Shown: positions 1 through 10,853 of the stretch, one piece after another
Numbering within the stretch: the first letter of the stretch is position 1
Layout: every line of letters starts with the position of its first letter
Origin: Candidatus Krumholzibacteriia bacterium
Lineage (GTDB): Bacteria > Krumholzibacteriota > Krumholzibacteriia > JAJRXK01
Reading direction: 5' to 3'
NCBI GenBank assembly: GCA_029932915.1
Contig: JAOZPE010000011.1
Location: forward strand, 1-64,000
DNA length: 64,000 nt
The notes under the pieces: generated by a model
Seen by the model: the letters and a program-made list of their open reading frames with translations, nothing else
What the model was told of the DNA's origin: nothing
Database searches by the model: none
Position numbers and translations under genes: made by a program

Positions 1-561
1 CTCGATGTGTTCGCAGGCGCGAAGGATCCGCTGACTCTCCTTCTTGGGCGTCGAACTGACGTTCCAGGAGGAGGCGTCGGTCTGGATGACGTCGTCCACC
101 GCGAGGATCTCGCGACCGAGACGCTCGCCGAGACTGCGCAGCTCGACCAGGGTGTTCTGCGACTGGAGGATGGCCCGGACCACGCGGAGATTCCCTTCCT
201 CCATCTGCTTGGCCAGGCGCACCTCACCGGCGCGGTCGAGCAGGGGGACCTTCCCCATCTCCCGCAGGTACATGCGGACCGGGTCGTCGTACTTGATATG
301 GGTGCGGGCGGCCTGTTTCTCCGCCCTCAATTTCTTGAGGCGTGCGCGCTCGCGCTGCTCCATCTTCCGCCGCGCCGATTCCTCCGAATCGAAGAATTCG
401 ATCTTCAACCCGCTGAGACGGTCATAGATGCGGTCGAGCTCGGAGATGTCGAATTCGTCGGAGATCAGGCTGTTGATCTCGTCGTGGAGCACATAGCCCC
501 CGTGATCCTTGGCCTTCAGCTTGAGCTCGTCGATGATCCGGTTGAATGATGCCTTCTTCAT
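1..561 (-). CDS. rpoD: RNA polymerase sigma factor RpoD, N-terminal part (runs off window start)
   Basis: Reverse-strand frame from ATG at 561 reads MKKASFNRIIDELKLKAKDHGGYVLHDEINSLI...DDPVRMYLREMGKVPLLDRAGEV; sigma70 region 1.2 motif; follows dnaG. Absent from ORF track because it has no stop inside the window. Confidence 0.93.
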   Translation of the reverse strand, partial: MKKASFNRIIDELKLKAKDHGGYVLHDEINSLISDEFDISELDRIYDRLSGLKIEFFDSEESARRKMEQRERARLKKLRAEKQAARTHIKYDDPVRMYLREMGKVPLLDRAGEVRLAKQMEEGNLRVVRAILQSQNTLVELRSLGERLGREILAVDDVIQTDASSWNVSSTPKKESQRILRACEHIE

Positions 562-606
562 CGTACGGTATCGTCCCCCCCTTGCGCGGGCACTCGGCAA
601 CGAAGC

Positions 607-2361
607 CTAGGCGCCTCGATCATGGTCACGGTCGTCGTCGATGATGTGTGGAAGCTCTTCCCGCCAGTCCTCTCCCGCCGCGTACTTGGCCTCGAGCACC
701 CGCCGGCGCTCCTCCCTCTCCGCTCTCTCGTTCAGGCGCTGCCAGTGCCGTAGAGCCGCTTCGAGTTCGGCCACCGCGTCGAAACCGTCGTCGGGCATCT
801 TCGCCAGGAGGAAGGCCGCGGTGGATTGCGCCTCGGGCGAAACCCGCTCGACCACCCGGACGTCGGCGGCATCCTCGATCTGCGGATCGAGTGCATGCAG
901 GGCCTCGAAGACCTCTCGCAAACGGGGACTGTGGAAATCGTCGGCCCCCATCGATTCGAAGAGACGGTGACGCGCGCTGCGCGACGCCATCGCCGCCACC
1001 AGCAGCGACGACTCGTTCTCGAACCAGGGACCTTCTTCCGACTCGGCGTGGGGCTTGGAAGATGGTGTCCGATGCTCCGGGTTCTCCGGCCGGCGGATTC
1101 CGTCGAGCAACAGTCCCACACGGACCTGGAACACCTCGGCGGCTTCCTGGGCCATGAGTTCGGCCCGGATGGGATCCTCGATCATGCCGAGGGTCTGTTG
1201 GATGTGATGGAGGGCATGCTCCTTCACTTCACGGCGGTTGCCGCGCCGGGCAACCTCGTCGGCCATGCTGTCGACCAGGCCCATCGCGTTGTCCAGAGCA
1301 TGCCGCAAAGGCTCGACCTCACCGTCCAAAAGCAGGTCCGCCGGATCCCTTCCCTCGGGCAACCGGACGATTCGAACGTCCAGACCTGCGGCGAGCGCGG
1401 TATCGGCTGCCTTGAACGCAGCCTTGCGCCCCGCCGTGTCGCCGTCGAAGAGCAGGTAGACCGTATCGGCATAGCGCCTCAGGATGTGCGCCTGCTCCTT
1501 CGTGAACGAGGTGCCGCAGGTGGCGACGGTCTGGCTCCATCCCGCCTGGTGCAGCATGAGTACATCGATGTACCCCTCCACCAGGATGGCGCGGCGCGCC
1601 CGCACGATCTTCGATCGCGCCTGCGCCAGGCCATACAGAATCGAACGCTTCTGGAAGATGGAGGTTTCCGGCGTATTCAGATATTTGGGCTCGCCCGGCC
1701 CCAGGATTCTTCCGCCGAAACCGTGGATCTTCGATGCGACGCCTCGGATGGGAAATATAAGTCGGGATCGGAAATAGGCAAAGGGAGCGCGATCTTCCTT
1801 GCGCATGAGCAAGCCCACCTGCAGGAGCGCTTCGACGCCGATGCCCGCCGCAGCCGCCGCTTCCTCCATCTGTGAGCCCCTCTCGGGCGCATAGCCCACC
1901 TGGAAGAGCTCGAGGGTCTCCGGTTGCAATCCCCGCTCGCGGGCGTAGCGCCGGGCCGCCGCGCCCTCTTCGCCCTTCAGTTGCGCCGCGAACCACTCGG
2001 CCGCCCACGCCGTCGCCTCGTACAGGGGGGTCCTGGAGGAGGCGCCACTCTCCTCGACCGCATAACGGCTGAGATCCAGGCCCAGGCGGCTGGCACACCA
2101 CTCGACCGCCTCGGGGAAGCTCATCCCCTCCTTGTCCATGAGGAAGCGGAAGACGTCACCACCGCGGTGGCAGCCATAGCAGTAGAAGATCTGCTTGTCG
2201 GGGATGGCGTGGAAGGAAGGGGTCTTCTCGTGGTGGAAGGGACAGCGGGCCTTGAAGGTCCGGCCCGAGGGAGTCAAGGGCACGAACTGGCGGATCACCT
2301 CTTCGATGGCGATCTCGTCGCGGATCTTCTCGATGACGTCTTGTGGAATTCTCAGGGCCAT
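607..2361 (-). CDS. dnaG: DNA primase
   Basis: MALRIPQDVIEKIRDEIAIEEVIRQFVPL..CPFHHEKTPSF..CYGCHRGGD zinc finger and TOPRIM motifs (LVEGYIDVL, DGDTAGRKA). Confidence 0.96.
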   Translation of the reverse strand: MALRIPQDVIEKIRDEIAIEEVIRQFVPLTPSGRTFKARCPFHHEKTPSFHAIPDKQIFYCYGCHRGGDVFRFLMDKEGMSFPEAVEWCASRLGLDLSRYAVEESGASSRTPLYEATAWAAEWFAAQLKGEEGAAARRYARERGLQPETLELFQVGYAPERGSQMEEAAAAAGIGVEALLQVGLLMRKEDRAPFAYFRSRLIFPIRGVASKIHGFGGRILGPGEPKYLNTPETSIFQKRSILYGLAQARSKIVRARRAILVEGYIDVLMLHQAGWSQTVATCGTSFTKEQAHILRRYADTVYLLFDGDTAGRKAAFKAADTALAAGLDVRIVRLPEGRDPADLLLDGEVEPLRHALDNAMGLVDSMADEVARRGNRREVKEHALHHIQQTLGMIEDPIRAELMAQEAAEVFQVRVGLLLDGIRRPENPEHRTPSSKPHAESEEGPWFENESSLLVAAMASRSARHRLFESMGADDFHSPRLREVFEALHALDPQIEDAADVRVVERVSPEAQSTAAFLLAKMPDDGFDAVAELEAALRHWQRLNERAEREERRRVLEAKYAAGEDWREELPHIIDDDRDHDRGA

Positions 2362-2449
2362 GGGCAATGCCGGCGGGCGCTCCACCCGGATACGCGCGTC
2401 CTGGCCCCAAGGTAGGTCGCCCGGGCCTCATCTGCCAGGAGACAGCCCG

Positions 2450-4912
2450 TCACTCGGGCATTTCGACGACGGTGAGACCCTCGTCGCCCTCGTGCGCCAG
2501 GGCCGGGCGAACCCGGCCGACCCTCTCGTCCCTCTGCAGGCGCGTCCGCAGTTCGCGCCGCAGCGTGCCGGTCCCCTTTCCGTGGATCACCTCGAGACGA
2601 TGGGTTCCGGCCAGCAGACAGCGATCCAGGGCCTTGTCGACGGCCACCCAGGCCTCCTCGACGTCCAGGCCCCGCACGTCGACGCGGCTGACCGCCTCAT
2701 GGGCGTCGACCGCCGGCAGGCGGATCCCGCCACCCGGGAATCTCCCCCCCGTCTGTGCGGAGGCGGCCGAGGTCGTGGGCGGGCCCGGCGGCGTCTCCAC
2801 CGGCCCGTCGGGCGCGGTCAGCTCGTCGACGGCGGCCAGGATCCTCCGGCCCCGGGCCTCCAGGATCACCCGTTCCCCCTGGACCTCGACGATGGTCGCC
2901 ACCAGCCCCAGCCGGGCGTGGCGGACTTGGGCGCCCACCTCGATCCGGGCCGGGGCATGGCCCCTTCGCGCCGTGCGCCGCTCGCGCTGCCGACGCTCCA
3001 GTTCCCGCACCCGGCGGTCGATCTCCTCGCGCGCGCGGCGGGCGCGCTCGACGGCTTCGGCGCTCTCACCCGCCCTGCGGATCTCCTCCAGGAGGCTCTC
3101 GACACGGGCCCGGCCCCGGCGGACGATCGCCTCGGCCTCGGCCTCGGCACGATCGAGGATCTCCCGCCGGCGCTGGCGCAGATCCCGCGCCCTCCGTTCG
3201 TACTCGAGACGGTGGGTCCTTCCCTGCTGCCACTCGTTCTCGGCTTCTTCGCGGGCCTTGCGCAGCGCCTCGCGCTGCGCCTCCATCTCCGCCAGTACCC
3301 GGTTCAGGCGCAGGCTCTCGCTGCCCACCAGCCGACGCGCCCGCTCGAGGATCGCCGCGTCGAAACCCAGGCGGGCCGCGATCTCCAGGGCCCGCGAGGC
3401 TCCCGGCGCGTCGAGCTGGAGACGGAAGAGAGGACGCAGATCCTCGGCGTCGAAGGCCATGCCGGCGTTGCGGAAGCCTTCGAGCTCGTGGACGAGGGCC
3501 TTGAGCTGGCCGTAGTGGGTGGTGGCCAGCACCAGCCGGACCCGTCCGCTCAGATCCTCCAGATAGGCCCGGGCCAACGCCACTCCCTCGAGCGGATCGG
3601 TGCCACCGCCGATCTCGTCGAGAAGGACCAGACTGTCCTCGGTGCACTGGTCGTGGATCGCCTGCAGATGCGTGAGATGGGCGCTGAAGTGACTGAGGGC
3701 GTCGGCCAGCGACTGGTCGTCCCCCAGTTCGAGGAAGATGTGGTCGAAGAGGGGCAGGCTCACCGGGGAGCTCGAGGGAAGGGGAATGCCCGTCTGGACC
3801 ATGCACGCGGCCAGGCCCACCGACTTGAGCACCACCGTCTTGCCCCCGGCATTGGGACCGCTGATGAGTACGACCCGGTCGGCGGCCTCCAGCGAGAGAT
3901 CGAGGGGGACGAGCTGCCGCCGACGACCGGCCCCCTCCAGACTCATCTGCAGGAGCGGATGGCGGAAACCCTCGAGCCGAACGGCGCTGCCCCGTTCGAC
4001 CGGCAAGCGGGGAGGACGTCCATCGTTCTGCAGCCCCCAGCGGGCGCGCGAACGCAGCGCGTCCAGCCGCACCGCTCGCCGGTACAGCTCGAGCAACTGC
4101 GGCGCGATCGCGGCCACCTCACGGTTCAGTGAGGCCAGGATCCTCGCCTCCTCCTCCTCGACCGCGAGCCGGACCTCCTGCAGGCGGTTGGCCGATTCGA
4201 CGACCGGCAGGGGCTCGACGAAGAGGGTGTGGCCGGTCGAACTGCGGTCGTGGATGACGCCCTGCAACCGGTGCAGGCGCCCCGACTTCAGGGGAATGCA
4301 ATAGCGGTCGCCGCGCAGCACGAGTTCGCCCGAGGAGGTCCAGCCCTGCCGCACCGCCCGGTTCATCTCCTCCTGGGCGAGACTGCGGAGACGGGAGCGG
4401 GCCTGGACCACCGCGTCCCGCAAGCCTCGCAGACGAGGCGAGGCCTCATCCTTGATCCGTCCATCGTTCTCCAACGCCCCCTCGATGTGCCGGCCCACCG
4501 CGCCGGGAGAGGGCTGTTCCCGCAGCAGCTCGTGACACCGGGGCAACGCCCTCGGCCGGGAGAGGACATGGTCCAGCAGGCCCGCGAGTTCGCGGCAGGC
4601 GGCTCCCACCGCGGCCAGCTCGCTCGCCTCCAGGGGTCCGGGGATCTCCCGCTCCTCGCCCACAAGCGCTTCGAGGTCGACGATCCCCCCCAGGGGCAGG
4701 TCCTCTCCGTTGGCCAGATGGGTCGAGAGCTCCTCTACCCACGACCACAGCTCGTTCACCGAGGCTTCATCGTGCAGGGGCTGGGAACGGCGGAGCTCGG
4801 CGGCGGCGCGGGCGGTCGCGCAGTGGGCGGCCACCGCATCGAGCAGGCGGGGAAACTCCAGGAGGGTGAGACTGCGTCGTTCCTCGGCGCTGGGCCCGGA
4901 CGGCACGGTCAC
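2450..4912 (-). CDS. mutS2: Endonuclease MutS2 with Smr domain
   Basis: MutS ATPase ISGPNAGGKTVVLK, C-terminal Smr motif (LEVIHGKGTGTLRRELRTRL). Confidence 0.95.
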   Translation of the reverse strand: MTVPSGPSAEERRSLTLLEFPRLLDAVAAHCATARAAAELRRSQPLHDEASVNELWSWVEELSTHLANGEDLPLGGIVDLEALVGEEREIPGPLEASELAAVGAACRELAGLLDHVLSRPRALPRCHELLREQPSPGAVGRHIEGALENDGRIKDEASPRLRGLRDAVVQARSRLRSLAQEEMNRAVRQGWTSSGELVLRGDRYCIPLKSGRLHRLQGVIHDRSSTGHTLFVEPLPVVESANRLQEVRLAVEEEEARILASLNREVAAIAPQLLELYRRAVRLDALRSRARWGLQNDGRPPRLPVERGSAVRLEGFRHPLLQMSLEGAGRRRQLVPLDLSLEAADRVVLISGPNAGGKTVVLKSVGLAACMVQTGIPLPSSSPVSLPLFDHIFLELGDDQSLADALSHFSAHLTHLQAIHDQCTEDSLVLLDEIGGGTDPLEGVALARAYLEDLSGRVRLVLATTHYGQLKALVHELEGFRNAGMAFDAEDLRPLFRLQLDAPGASRALEIAARLGFDAAILERARRLVGSESLRLNRVLAEMEAQREALRKAREEAENEWQQGRTHRLEYERRARDLRQRRREILDRAEAEAEAIVRRGRARVESLLEEIRRAGESAEAVERARRAREEIDRRVRELERRQRERRTARRGHAPARIEVGAQVRHARLGLVATIVEVQGERVILEARGRRILAAVDELTAPDGPVETPPGPPTTSAASAQTGGRFPGGGIRLPAVDAHEAVSRVDVRGLDVEEAWVAVDKALDRCLLAGTHRLEVIHGKGTGTLRRELRTRLQRDERVGRVRPALAHEGDEGLTVVEMPE

Positions 4913-5505
4913 CGCTCTCCGTCGCCGGATGGTTCCTGCGGGATCAGCGCGGCTTCGAGCGAGTCGAGCGCCCGCGAACCCAGGGGTTCGAGTTTATCCC
5001 GAATCATCGGGAAGAACTTCTCACCCTTCCACGTCTTGGCCGCCGCATCGTAGATGGAGGGAGCCACGTGCAGGAGAGGTCCGGTGACCGGATGTTCCTC
5101 CACCTGCTCTCGCAGACGATCCGAATGGGTGAAGCCCAGGATCCCGATCAACAGGATGCTGGCGACCACACTGCCCAACAGGAAGCCCACGACCGCACCG
5201 CCGACGTGATCGAGCATACCGACGATGGACACGCGAAGCAGACTCGCCAGCGCCATCGAGGCGATCCGCACCAGGATGACGCCCCCGACGATCACGATGG
5301 CCCATGACCCGAAGAAGGACAGGCGCGAAGACGCGCCCAGCCCTTCGGTGAGCGTCGGCTCCACCAGATCGGCGAGGCGGGAGGCGAAGACGAAGACCAG
5401 GATCAGACCGACGGTCTCGGCGGCCCGTTGGATGACCCCGTGCCGGAAGCCGTCGACCACCGCGACGACGATGATCAACGCGCAGAGAGTGAGGATGACC
5501 GGCAT
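4909..5505 (-). CDS. CvpA family membrane protein
   Basis: MPVILTLCALIIVVAVVDGFRHGVIQRAAETVGLILVFVFASRLAD; multi-TM, CvpA-like; adjacent to mutS2. Confidence 0.8.
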   Translation of the reverse strand: MPVILTLCALIIVVAVVDGFRHGVIQRAAETVGLILVFVFASRLADLVEPTLTEGLGASSRLSFFGSWAIVIVGGVILVRIASMALASLLRVSIVGMLDHVGGAVVGFLLGSVVASILLIGILGFTHSDRLREQVEEHPVTGPLLHVAPSIYDAAAKTWKGEKFFPMIRDKLEPLGSRALDSLEAALIPQEPSGDGER

Positions 5506-5518
5506 CGCAGCTCCTTCT

Positions 5519-5971
5519 TCATCGGCCGAGACGGCTGCGAACCAGCGCACTGATCCGGCTGCCGTCGGCCCGGCCCTGGGCCCGCTCCTGACAGAGTTTC
5601 ATGACCGCGCCCATGTCCTTCATCGAAGAGGCCTGCAGTTCGGCGATGACCGATTCGACCAACTCGGTCAATTCCTCGTCGCTCAGGGCCTCGGGCAGGT
5701 AGGCCTTCACCACCGACAGCTCGTAGCTCTCCTTCTCCGCCAGTTCGGGCCGGCCGGCCTTCACCGCCTCCTCCCTTGCCTCCTCCCGCTTCTTCGCGTA
5801 GCTCATCAACAACTTCAGGACCTCGTCGTCCTCCAGCGGAGCCTTCTTCGCGATGGCGGCATCCTTCACCGCGGCGTTGAGCATGCGCAGCACACTCAGG
5901 CGCTCCTTGTCCCGCGCCTTCATGGCCGTGATCATGTCGGCGTGAAGACGTTCGGCCATGTTGGCTTCCAT
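5519..5971 (-). CDS. GatB/YqeY domain protein
   Basis: MAERLHADMITAMKARDKERLSVLRMLNAAVKDA...SYELSVVKAYLPEALSDEELTELV..SMKDMGAVMK, YqeY family. Confidence 0.92.
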   Translation of the reverse strand: MEANMAERLHADMITAMKARDKERLSVLRMLNAAVKDAAIAKKAPLEDDEVLKLLMSYAKKREEAREEAVKAGRPELAEKESYELSVVKAYLPEALSDEELTELVESVIAELQASSMKDMGAVMKLCQERAQGRADGSRISALVRSRLGR

Positions 5972-6138
5972 CTCTTCCTCTCCTGTGCTCCGCCCGGCCG
6001 AGAAGATGCAGCCGGGGTTGGAGGTCTTCCCGTCCTTGCGCCCTGGAGTCTAGGGACCTTCTTCCAGTGAGGTCAAGAACGCCCGCATCGCCACCCGGCG
6101 AAAGGACCGCCGGCAGGAAATCCCCACGCCCCCGGCGT

Positions 6139-6873
6139 TCAGGAAGTCCCGGACCAGGAGGCCAGGGCCGCGACCATCGCCACCGCGGCGGTCTCCGAAC
6201 GCAGACGGTAGAGCGAAAGGCTCACCGCGACGGCGCCACGGCGGGCCAGCCAGGCCCGCTCGGAGTGGCTGAACCCTCCCTCGGGTCCCACCAGGGCCAG
6301 CCGTGGAAGATCGTGGGCAAGCTCGAGCTCGCGGATCGAACGCTCCCGTTCGGTCTCGTCGGCCACCACCCACCGGGCCTCCTCCTCGACGACCTCGTCG
6401 AGTTCCTCCAGGCGCCGTGGAGCGAGGATCTCGGGCAGGCGGGATCTCCCCGACTGCTTCATGGCCGAGACCGCGATCCGCCGCCAGCGATCGAGCTTGT
6501 GGGCGGCCGAAGAGGGTTTCCACTTCACCACGCAGTGTTCGGTCACCAGTGGCACCACCCGCCACACGCCCAGTTCCACACACTTCTCCAGGGCCAGTTC
6601 GAAGTGATCGCCCTTGAGCAGGGACAGCGCCAGGGTGAGGGGTGCGGCCCCCACCTCACGAGGGTCGTCCCGCACCTGGAGGATCTCCGCGTGCAGACGA
6701 TCGCGATCACAGCGGTCGATGCGCGCCGTCACCAGCCGTCCATCGCCTTCGGTGAAGAGGATCTCGTCGCCCGGCCCCTTCCGGCGTACCCGGAGGATGT
6801 GGCGGGCCTCCCCCCCCTCGAGGAAGATGCTCTGGCCGTGCCGCGATCCGGGGGGAAGCCAGTGCAGATCCAT
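6139..6873 (-). CDS. rsmE: 16S rRNA (uracil1498-N3)-methyltransferase
   Basis: KCVELGVWRVVPLVTEHCVVKW..MKQSGRSRLPEI..LALVGPEGGFSHSE motif typical of RsmE. Confidence 0.92.
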   Translation of the reverse strand: MDLHWLPPGSRHGQSIFLEGGEARHILRVRRKGPGDEILFTEGDGRLVTARIDRCDRDRLHAEILQVRDDPREVGAAPLTLALSLLKGDHFELALEKCVELGVWRVVPLVTEHCVVKWKPSSAAHKLDRWRRIAVSAMKQSGRSRLPEILAPRRLEELDEVVEEEARWVVADETERERSIRELELAHDLPRLALVGPEGGFSHSERAWLARRGAVAVSLSLYRLRSETAAVAMVAALASWSGTS

Positions 6874-6876
6874 GGA

Positions 6877-8025
6877 TCATCCGCCGTAGATCTTGCGGCC
6901 GGGAGGAGGCACCTTCCCCGCCTCCAGCTCCCGTAGACGCTCGAAGTGCTCCTTCTCCTCGGGCGAGAGGTTCTGCGGCGTCCAGGCGACCACGCGGACG
7001 AGCTGATCGCCCCGGCCGGGGCCGTGCAGGTGGGGAATGCCCCGGTTGGGAATGCGGAAGATCTTGTGGGAATGGGTGCCGGCGGGAATCTTCATGCTCA
7101 CCCGGCCGGTGACCGTGGGCACCTCCACCTTGGTGCCCAGGGCCAGATCGGAGGGCAATACGGGCAAGGTGATCAAGAGGTCGTCGCCGTGCCGCTCGAA
7201 GAGATCGCTCTCCTTCTCCTCGACCACCACGAAGACATCGCCCGCGGGACCACCCCGCTCTCCGGCGTCCCCCTGGCCCTTCAGGGTGATGTAGTTCCCG
7301 CTGGAGACCCCGGCGGGAATCTTCACCTTCACCGTCTCCTCACCGCGGACCACGCCGGTCCCACGGCAATCCGGGCAGGGATCGGCGATGATCTTCCCCT
7401 CGCCGTGGCACGCCGGACAGGTGACCACGTTCACGAACTGGCCCAGCAGGGTGCGTTGCACCCGACGGATCCGGCCCTGGCCGCCGCACTCGGGACAGGT
7501 GCGGGGCTGGCTGCCCGGCCGCGCTCCACTTCCTCCACAGCGACTGCAGCGCACCAGCTTCTTGATCTTGATGGTCTTGGTGACGCCCTCGGCGATCTCC
7601 TCCAGCGTGAGCTTCACCTTCACCTGCAGATCGTGGCCCTTGTGGCGGCCCTTCCGAGCCTGGCCTCCTCCTCCCCCCCCGGAGGAGAAGACGTCATCGA
7701 AGCCGAAACCGCCGAAATCGCGCATGAAGGCGCGCAGGGCGTCACTCAGGTCGAACTCGTGGCCCATGCCGAAGCCACCGCCACCGAAACCACCCTCCCC
7801 GGAGATGCCCGCGTGGCCGTACTGATCGTAGAGACGGCGCTTCTCGGGATCGCGGAGGACCTCGTAGGCCTCGGTCACCTCCTTGAACTTCTCCTCGGCC
7901 TCGGAGTTGTCCGGATTCTTGTCGGGGTGGTACTTGACCGCGAGCTTCCGGTAGGCGCGTTTGATCTCGTCGTCGCTCGCTTCGCGATCGACACCCAACA
8001 CTTCGTAGTAGTCCGGCTTGGTCAT
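6877..8025 (-). CDS. dnaJ: Chaperone DnaJ
   Basis: [39 protein letters not shown] region, four CxxCxGxG zinc motifs. Confidence 0.97.
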   Translation of the reverse strand: MTKPDYYEVLGVDREASDDEIKRAYRKLAVKYHPDKNPDNSEAEEKFKEVTEAYEVLRDPEKRRLYDQYGHAGISGEGGFGGGGFGMGHEFDLSDALRAFMRDFGGFGFDDVFSSGGGGGGQARKGRHKGHDLQVKVKLTLEEIAEGVTKTIKIKKLVRCSRCGGSGARPGSQPRTCPECGGQGRIRRVQRTLLGQFVNVVTCPACHGEGKIIADPCPDCRGTGVVRGEETVKVKIPAGVSSGNYITLKGQGDAGERGGPAGDVFVVVEEKESDLFERHGDDLLITLPVLPSDLALGTKVEVPTVTGRVSMKIPAGTHSHKIFRIPNRGIPHLHGPGRGDQLVRVVAWTPQNLSPEEKEHFERLRELEAGKVPPPGRKIYGG

Positions 8026-8112
8026 CGGCATCCTGATCGTCAGCTTTCCCGGGCTCGCTCCAGGCGCATAAGATGAATCGGATCGCCCGACTTTGCAACG
8101 CCCGGCATGCAC

Positions 8113-8141
8113 GGAGGCCGCGCCCGGCGGGCGCGGCCTCC
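8113..8141 (-). other. Strong inverted repeat in the dnaK-dnaJ intercistronic gap
   Basis: GGAGGCCGCGCCC-GGC-GGGCGCGGCCTCC, 13-bp perfect stem with 3-nt loop; no U-tract. Confidence 0.8.
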
Positions 8142-8190
8142 CTGTCTCAAGTGCATCCCGGCCCGGCGGCGGGGCCGGTCCTCCCGGAAT

Positions 8191-9984
8191 CTACTGGTAT
8201 AGAGCGTCTGCCATACGGTGGCTGGACTCGTTCAGGGTCTCCATCGCCGCCTGGACGGCCGCGATGTCACCCTCGTCGAGCGCCTGCCGCAGCTTCTCCA
8301 TGTCCTCGGCGATCTGGAGGCGGTCCTCCTGGTCCACGCGCTCGCCGTGCTCCTCGAAGACGCCTTCCACGTTCAGGAGCAGCATCTCCGCCCGGTTGCG
8401 GATCTCGGCCATCTTGCGCTTGGCCTTGTCCTCCTCCATGCGGATCTCCGCCTCGCGGATCATCTTCTCGACGGCCTCCTCGGTGAGGTTCGAGGTGCTC
8501 TTGACCGAGATCTTCTGCTCCTTGCCCGTGCCCAGGTCCTTGGCGTGCACGTGGAGGATGCCGTTGACGTCGATGTCGAAGGTCACCTCGATCTGCGGCA
8601 CGCCGCGGGGCGCCGGCGGGATCCCGATGAGATCCAGGCGGGCCAGGCTGCGGTTGTCCGCGGCCATCTCCCTCTCCCCCTGCAGCACGTGCACGCTCAC
8701 CGCCGCCTGGTTGTCGCTGGCGGTCGAGAAGATCTGGGTGCGGCGGGTGGGGATGGTGGTGTTGCGTTCGATCAGACGGGTCATCACCCCGCCGAGGGTC
8801 TCGATGCCCAGGCTCAGAGGTGTCACATCCAGCAGCAGGACGTCCTCGAGCGTTCCGCTGAGGACTCCGGCCTGGATCGCCGCCCCCATCGCCACCACCT
8901 CGTCGGGGTTGACCGTCTTGCTGGGCTCCTTCCCGAAGAGTTCGGCAACCGCGTGCTGGACCGAGGGAATGCGGGTGGAACCGCCGACGAGGATGACCTC
9001 GTCGATCTCGGTGGGATTCAGGCCGGAATCGTCGAGGGCCTGGACACAGGGTTCCATCGTCCGGTCCACCAGGTGCGCGGTCAGCGCCTCGAAACGGGCC
9101 CGCGTCAGGGGCAGGTCCAGGTGCACCGGACCGGTCGCATCGTTGGCGATGAAGGGCAGGTTCACGCGGGTCTCCAGACTGGTGGACAGGTCGCACTTGG
9201 CCTTCTCCGCCGCCTCGCGGAGACGGCTGGCCGCCATGCGGTCCTCCAGCAGATCGATACCGGTCTGCTTCTGGAACTCCGAGGCCAGGTACTCGACCAC
9301 CGCCTGGTCGAAGTCGTCGCCGCCGAGGTGGGTGTCCCCGTTGGTGGCCTTGACCTCGAAGACGCCTTCGCCCACCCGCAGGATGGAGATGTCGAAGGTG
9401 CCTCCCCCGAGGTCGTAGACCGCGATCACCTGCGATTCCTTCTCGTCCAGGCCGAAGGCCAGGGCGGCCGCGGTGGGCTCGTTGATGATGCGCAGGACCT
9501 CCAGGCCGGCGACCGCGCCGGCGTCCTTGGTGGCCTGCCGCTGGGCGTCGTTGAAGTAGGCCGGGACGGTGATGACCGCCTGATGGACCTCCTCGCCCAG
9601 CGCCTGTTGGGCACTCTCACGGATGTTGCGCAGGATCATCGCGGAGATCTCCACCGGGGAGAACATCTCCCCGTCCACCTCCACGCTGATGCCCCCGTTG
9701 TCGGTCCGCTCGACCGGATAGGGAACCCGCTTCACCTCATCGGCCATCTCGTCGAAGCGCATGCCCATGAAGCGCTTGATCGAGGAGATGGTGTTCTCCG
9801 GATTGGTCACCGCCTGCCGCTTGGCCAGATGGCCCACGAGCCATTCGCCCGTCTTGCTGCGGCACACCACCGAGGGCGTGGTCCGATGCCCGTGCTCGTT
9901 GACGATGATCTCAGGATGTCCGGAATGGAGAACCGCACAGCAACTGTTCGTCGTTCCCAGGTCGATTCCGAGTACCTTGGTCAT
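8191..9984 (-). CDS. dnaK: Chaperone DnaK (597 aa)
   Basis: [62 protein letters not shown]. Confidence 0.97.
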   Translation of the reverse strand: MTKVLGIDLGTTNSCCAVLHSGHPEIIVNEHGHRTTPSVVCRSKTGEWLVGHLAKRQAVTNPENTISSIKRFMGMRFDEMADEVKRVPYPVERTDNGGISVEVDGEMFSPVEISAMILRNIRESAQQALGEEVHQAVITVPAYFNDAQRQATKDAGAVAGLEVLRIINEPTAAALAFGLDEKESQVIAVYDLGGGTFDISILRVGEGVFEVKATNGDTHLGGDDFDQAVVEYLASEFQKQTGIDLLEDRMAASRLREAAEKAKCDLSTSLETRVNLPFIANDATGPVHLDLPLTRARFEALTAHLVDRTMEPCVQALDDSGLNPTEIDEVILVGGSTRIPSVQHAVAELFGKEPSKTVNPDEVVAMGAAIQAGVLSGTLEDVLLLDVTPLSLGIETLGGVMTRLIERNTTIPTRRTQIFSTASDNQAAVSVHVLQGEREMAADNRSLARLDLIGIPPAPRGVPQIEVTFDIDVNGILHVHAKDLGTGKEQKISVKSTSNLTEEAVEKMIREAEIRMEEDKAKRKMAEIRNRAEMLLLNVEGVFEEHGERVDQEDRLQIAEDMEKLRQALDEGDIAAVQAAMETLNESSHRMADALYQ

Positions 9985-10004
9985 GTAACCCTCCCCGGGT
10001 CCAC

Positions 10005-10769
10005 CTACTTCGCGACCACGACTTTCGCCGGCCGCAGGACCATGCCCTTCAGTCGATAGCCTTGCTGGACGACGTGGGCGATGTGACCGCTCTCCACCTC
10101 GTCCGTTTCGATTTGCGACACGGCCTCATGCAGATTGGGATCGAAGACCTCGCCCTTGGCGGGAATCCGCTCCAGACCGCTCTTTCGGAGAACCTCCACG
10201 AAACGCTGGTAGATGAGGCGAATCCCTTCCCGGTAGGCCTCTTTCGACCCTTCCTCGTCCTCATTCGCCGCGTCCTGGGCACGCTCGAAGTCATCGAGAA
10301 CGTCCAGAAGCTCCCTGAGAAGATTGGCATTAGCAAAATTGATGGAACTTTCGATCTCCCGGCGGCTTCTTTTGCGGAAATTCTCCAGTTCGGCCATCGC
10401 CCGCATCCACTTCTCCCGGTTTTCCTCCGCCCGACGCTTCCAGAGGGCCGCATCCTCCTCTTCAGCCTCCTCGGCGGCAGGGGGTTCCCCGGCGGCGGGA
10501 GGTTCCCCGGCGGCTGGAATCTCCTCGAGGGCCTCCTCCACCGCCCCATCCGCTTCCGAGGGGACCTCACCGGCCTGGGAAGCGGCTATTTCCTGGTCAG
10601 GGGCGGGAGAAGACGGCTCAGCCGCAGCCTCCTCCTCGGGGGAGACCACCCGGGTCTTGCCGCTCTTCTCGGCCTCTTCGGCCTCGACGAACCAGTCAGG
10701 CATCGAAGCATCATCCTTCGCCGATGCGGAACCGGAGGGGGGGTCGGGATGGGCCTTCCTGCTCATCAT
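10005..10769 (-). CDS. grpE: GrpE nucleotide exchange factor with long acidic N-terminal extension
   Basis: C-terminal GrpE signature ([68 protein letters not shown]). Confidence 0.95.
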   Translation of the reverse strand: MMSRKAHPDPPSGSASAKDDASMPDWFVEAEEAEKSGKTRVVSPEEEAAAEPSSPAPDQEIAASQAGEVPSEADGAVEEALEEIPAAGEPPAAGEPPAAEEAEEEDAALWKRRAEENREKWMRAMAELENFRKRSRREIESSINFANANLLRELLDVLDDFERAQDAANEDEEGSKEAYREGIRLIYQRFVEVLRKSGLERIPAKGEVFDPNLHEAVSQIETDEVESGHIAHVVQQGYRLKGMVLRPAKVVVAK

Positions 10770-10853
10770 CGATCTCCTCGTTTGGGGAAGACGGCTTCCC
10801 GCCGTTTCCCGTTGTACCGTGGAACTCCCTAGAAGGAACCATGCCGACCCCGC

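Noticed and set aside
10470-10530. Short tandem repeat (ggttccccggcggcggga) in grpE as a regulatory repeat
   Set aside because: Encodes the low-complexity [13 protein letters not shown] linker in frame; no reason to infer regulation.
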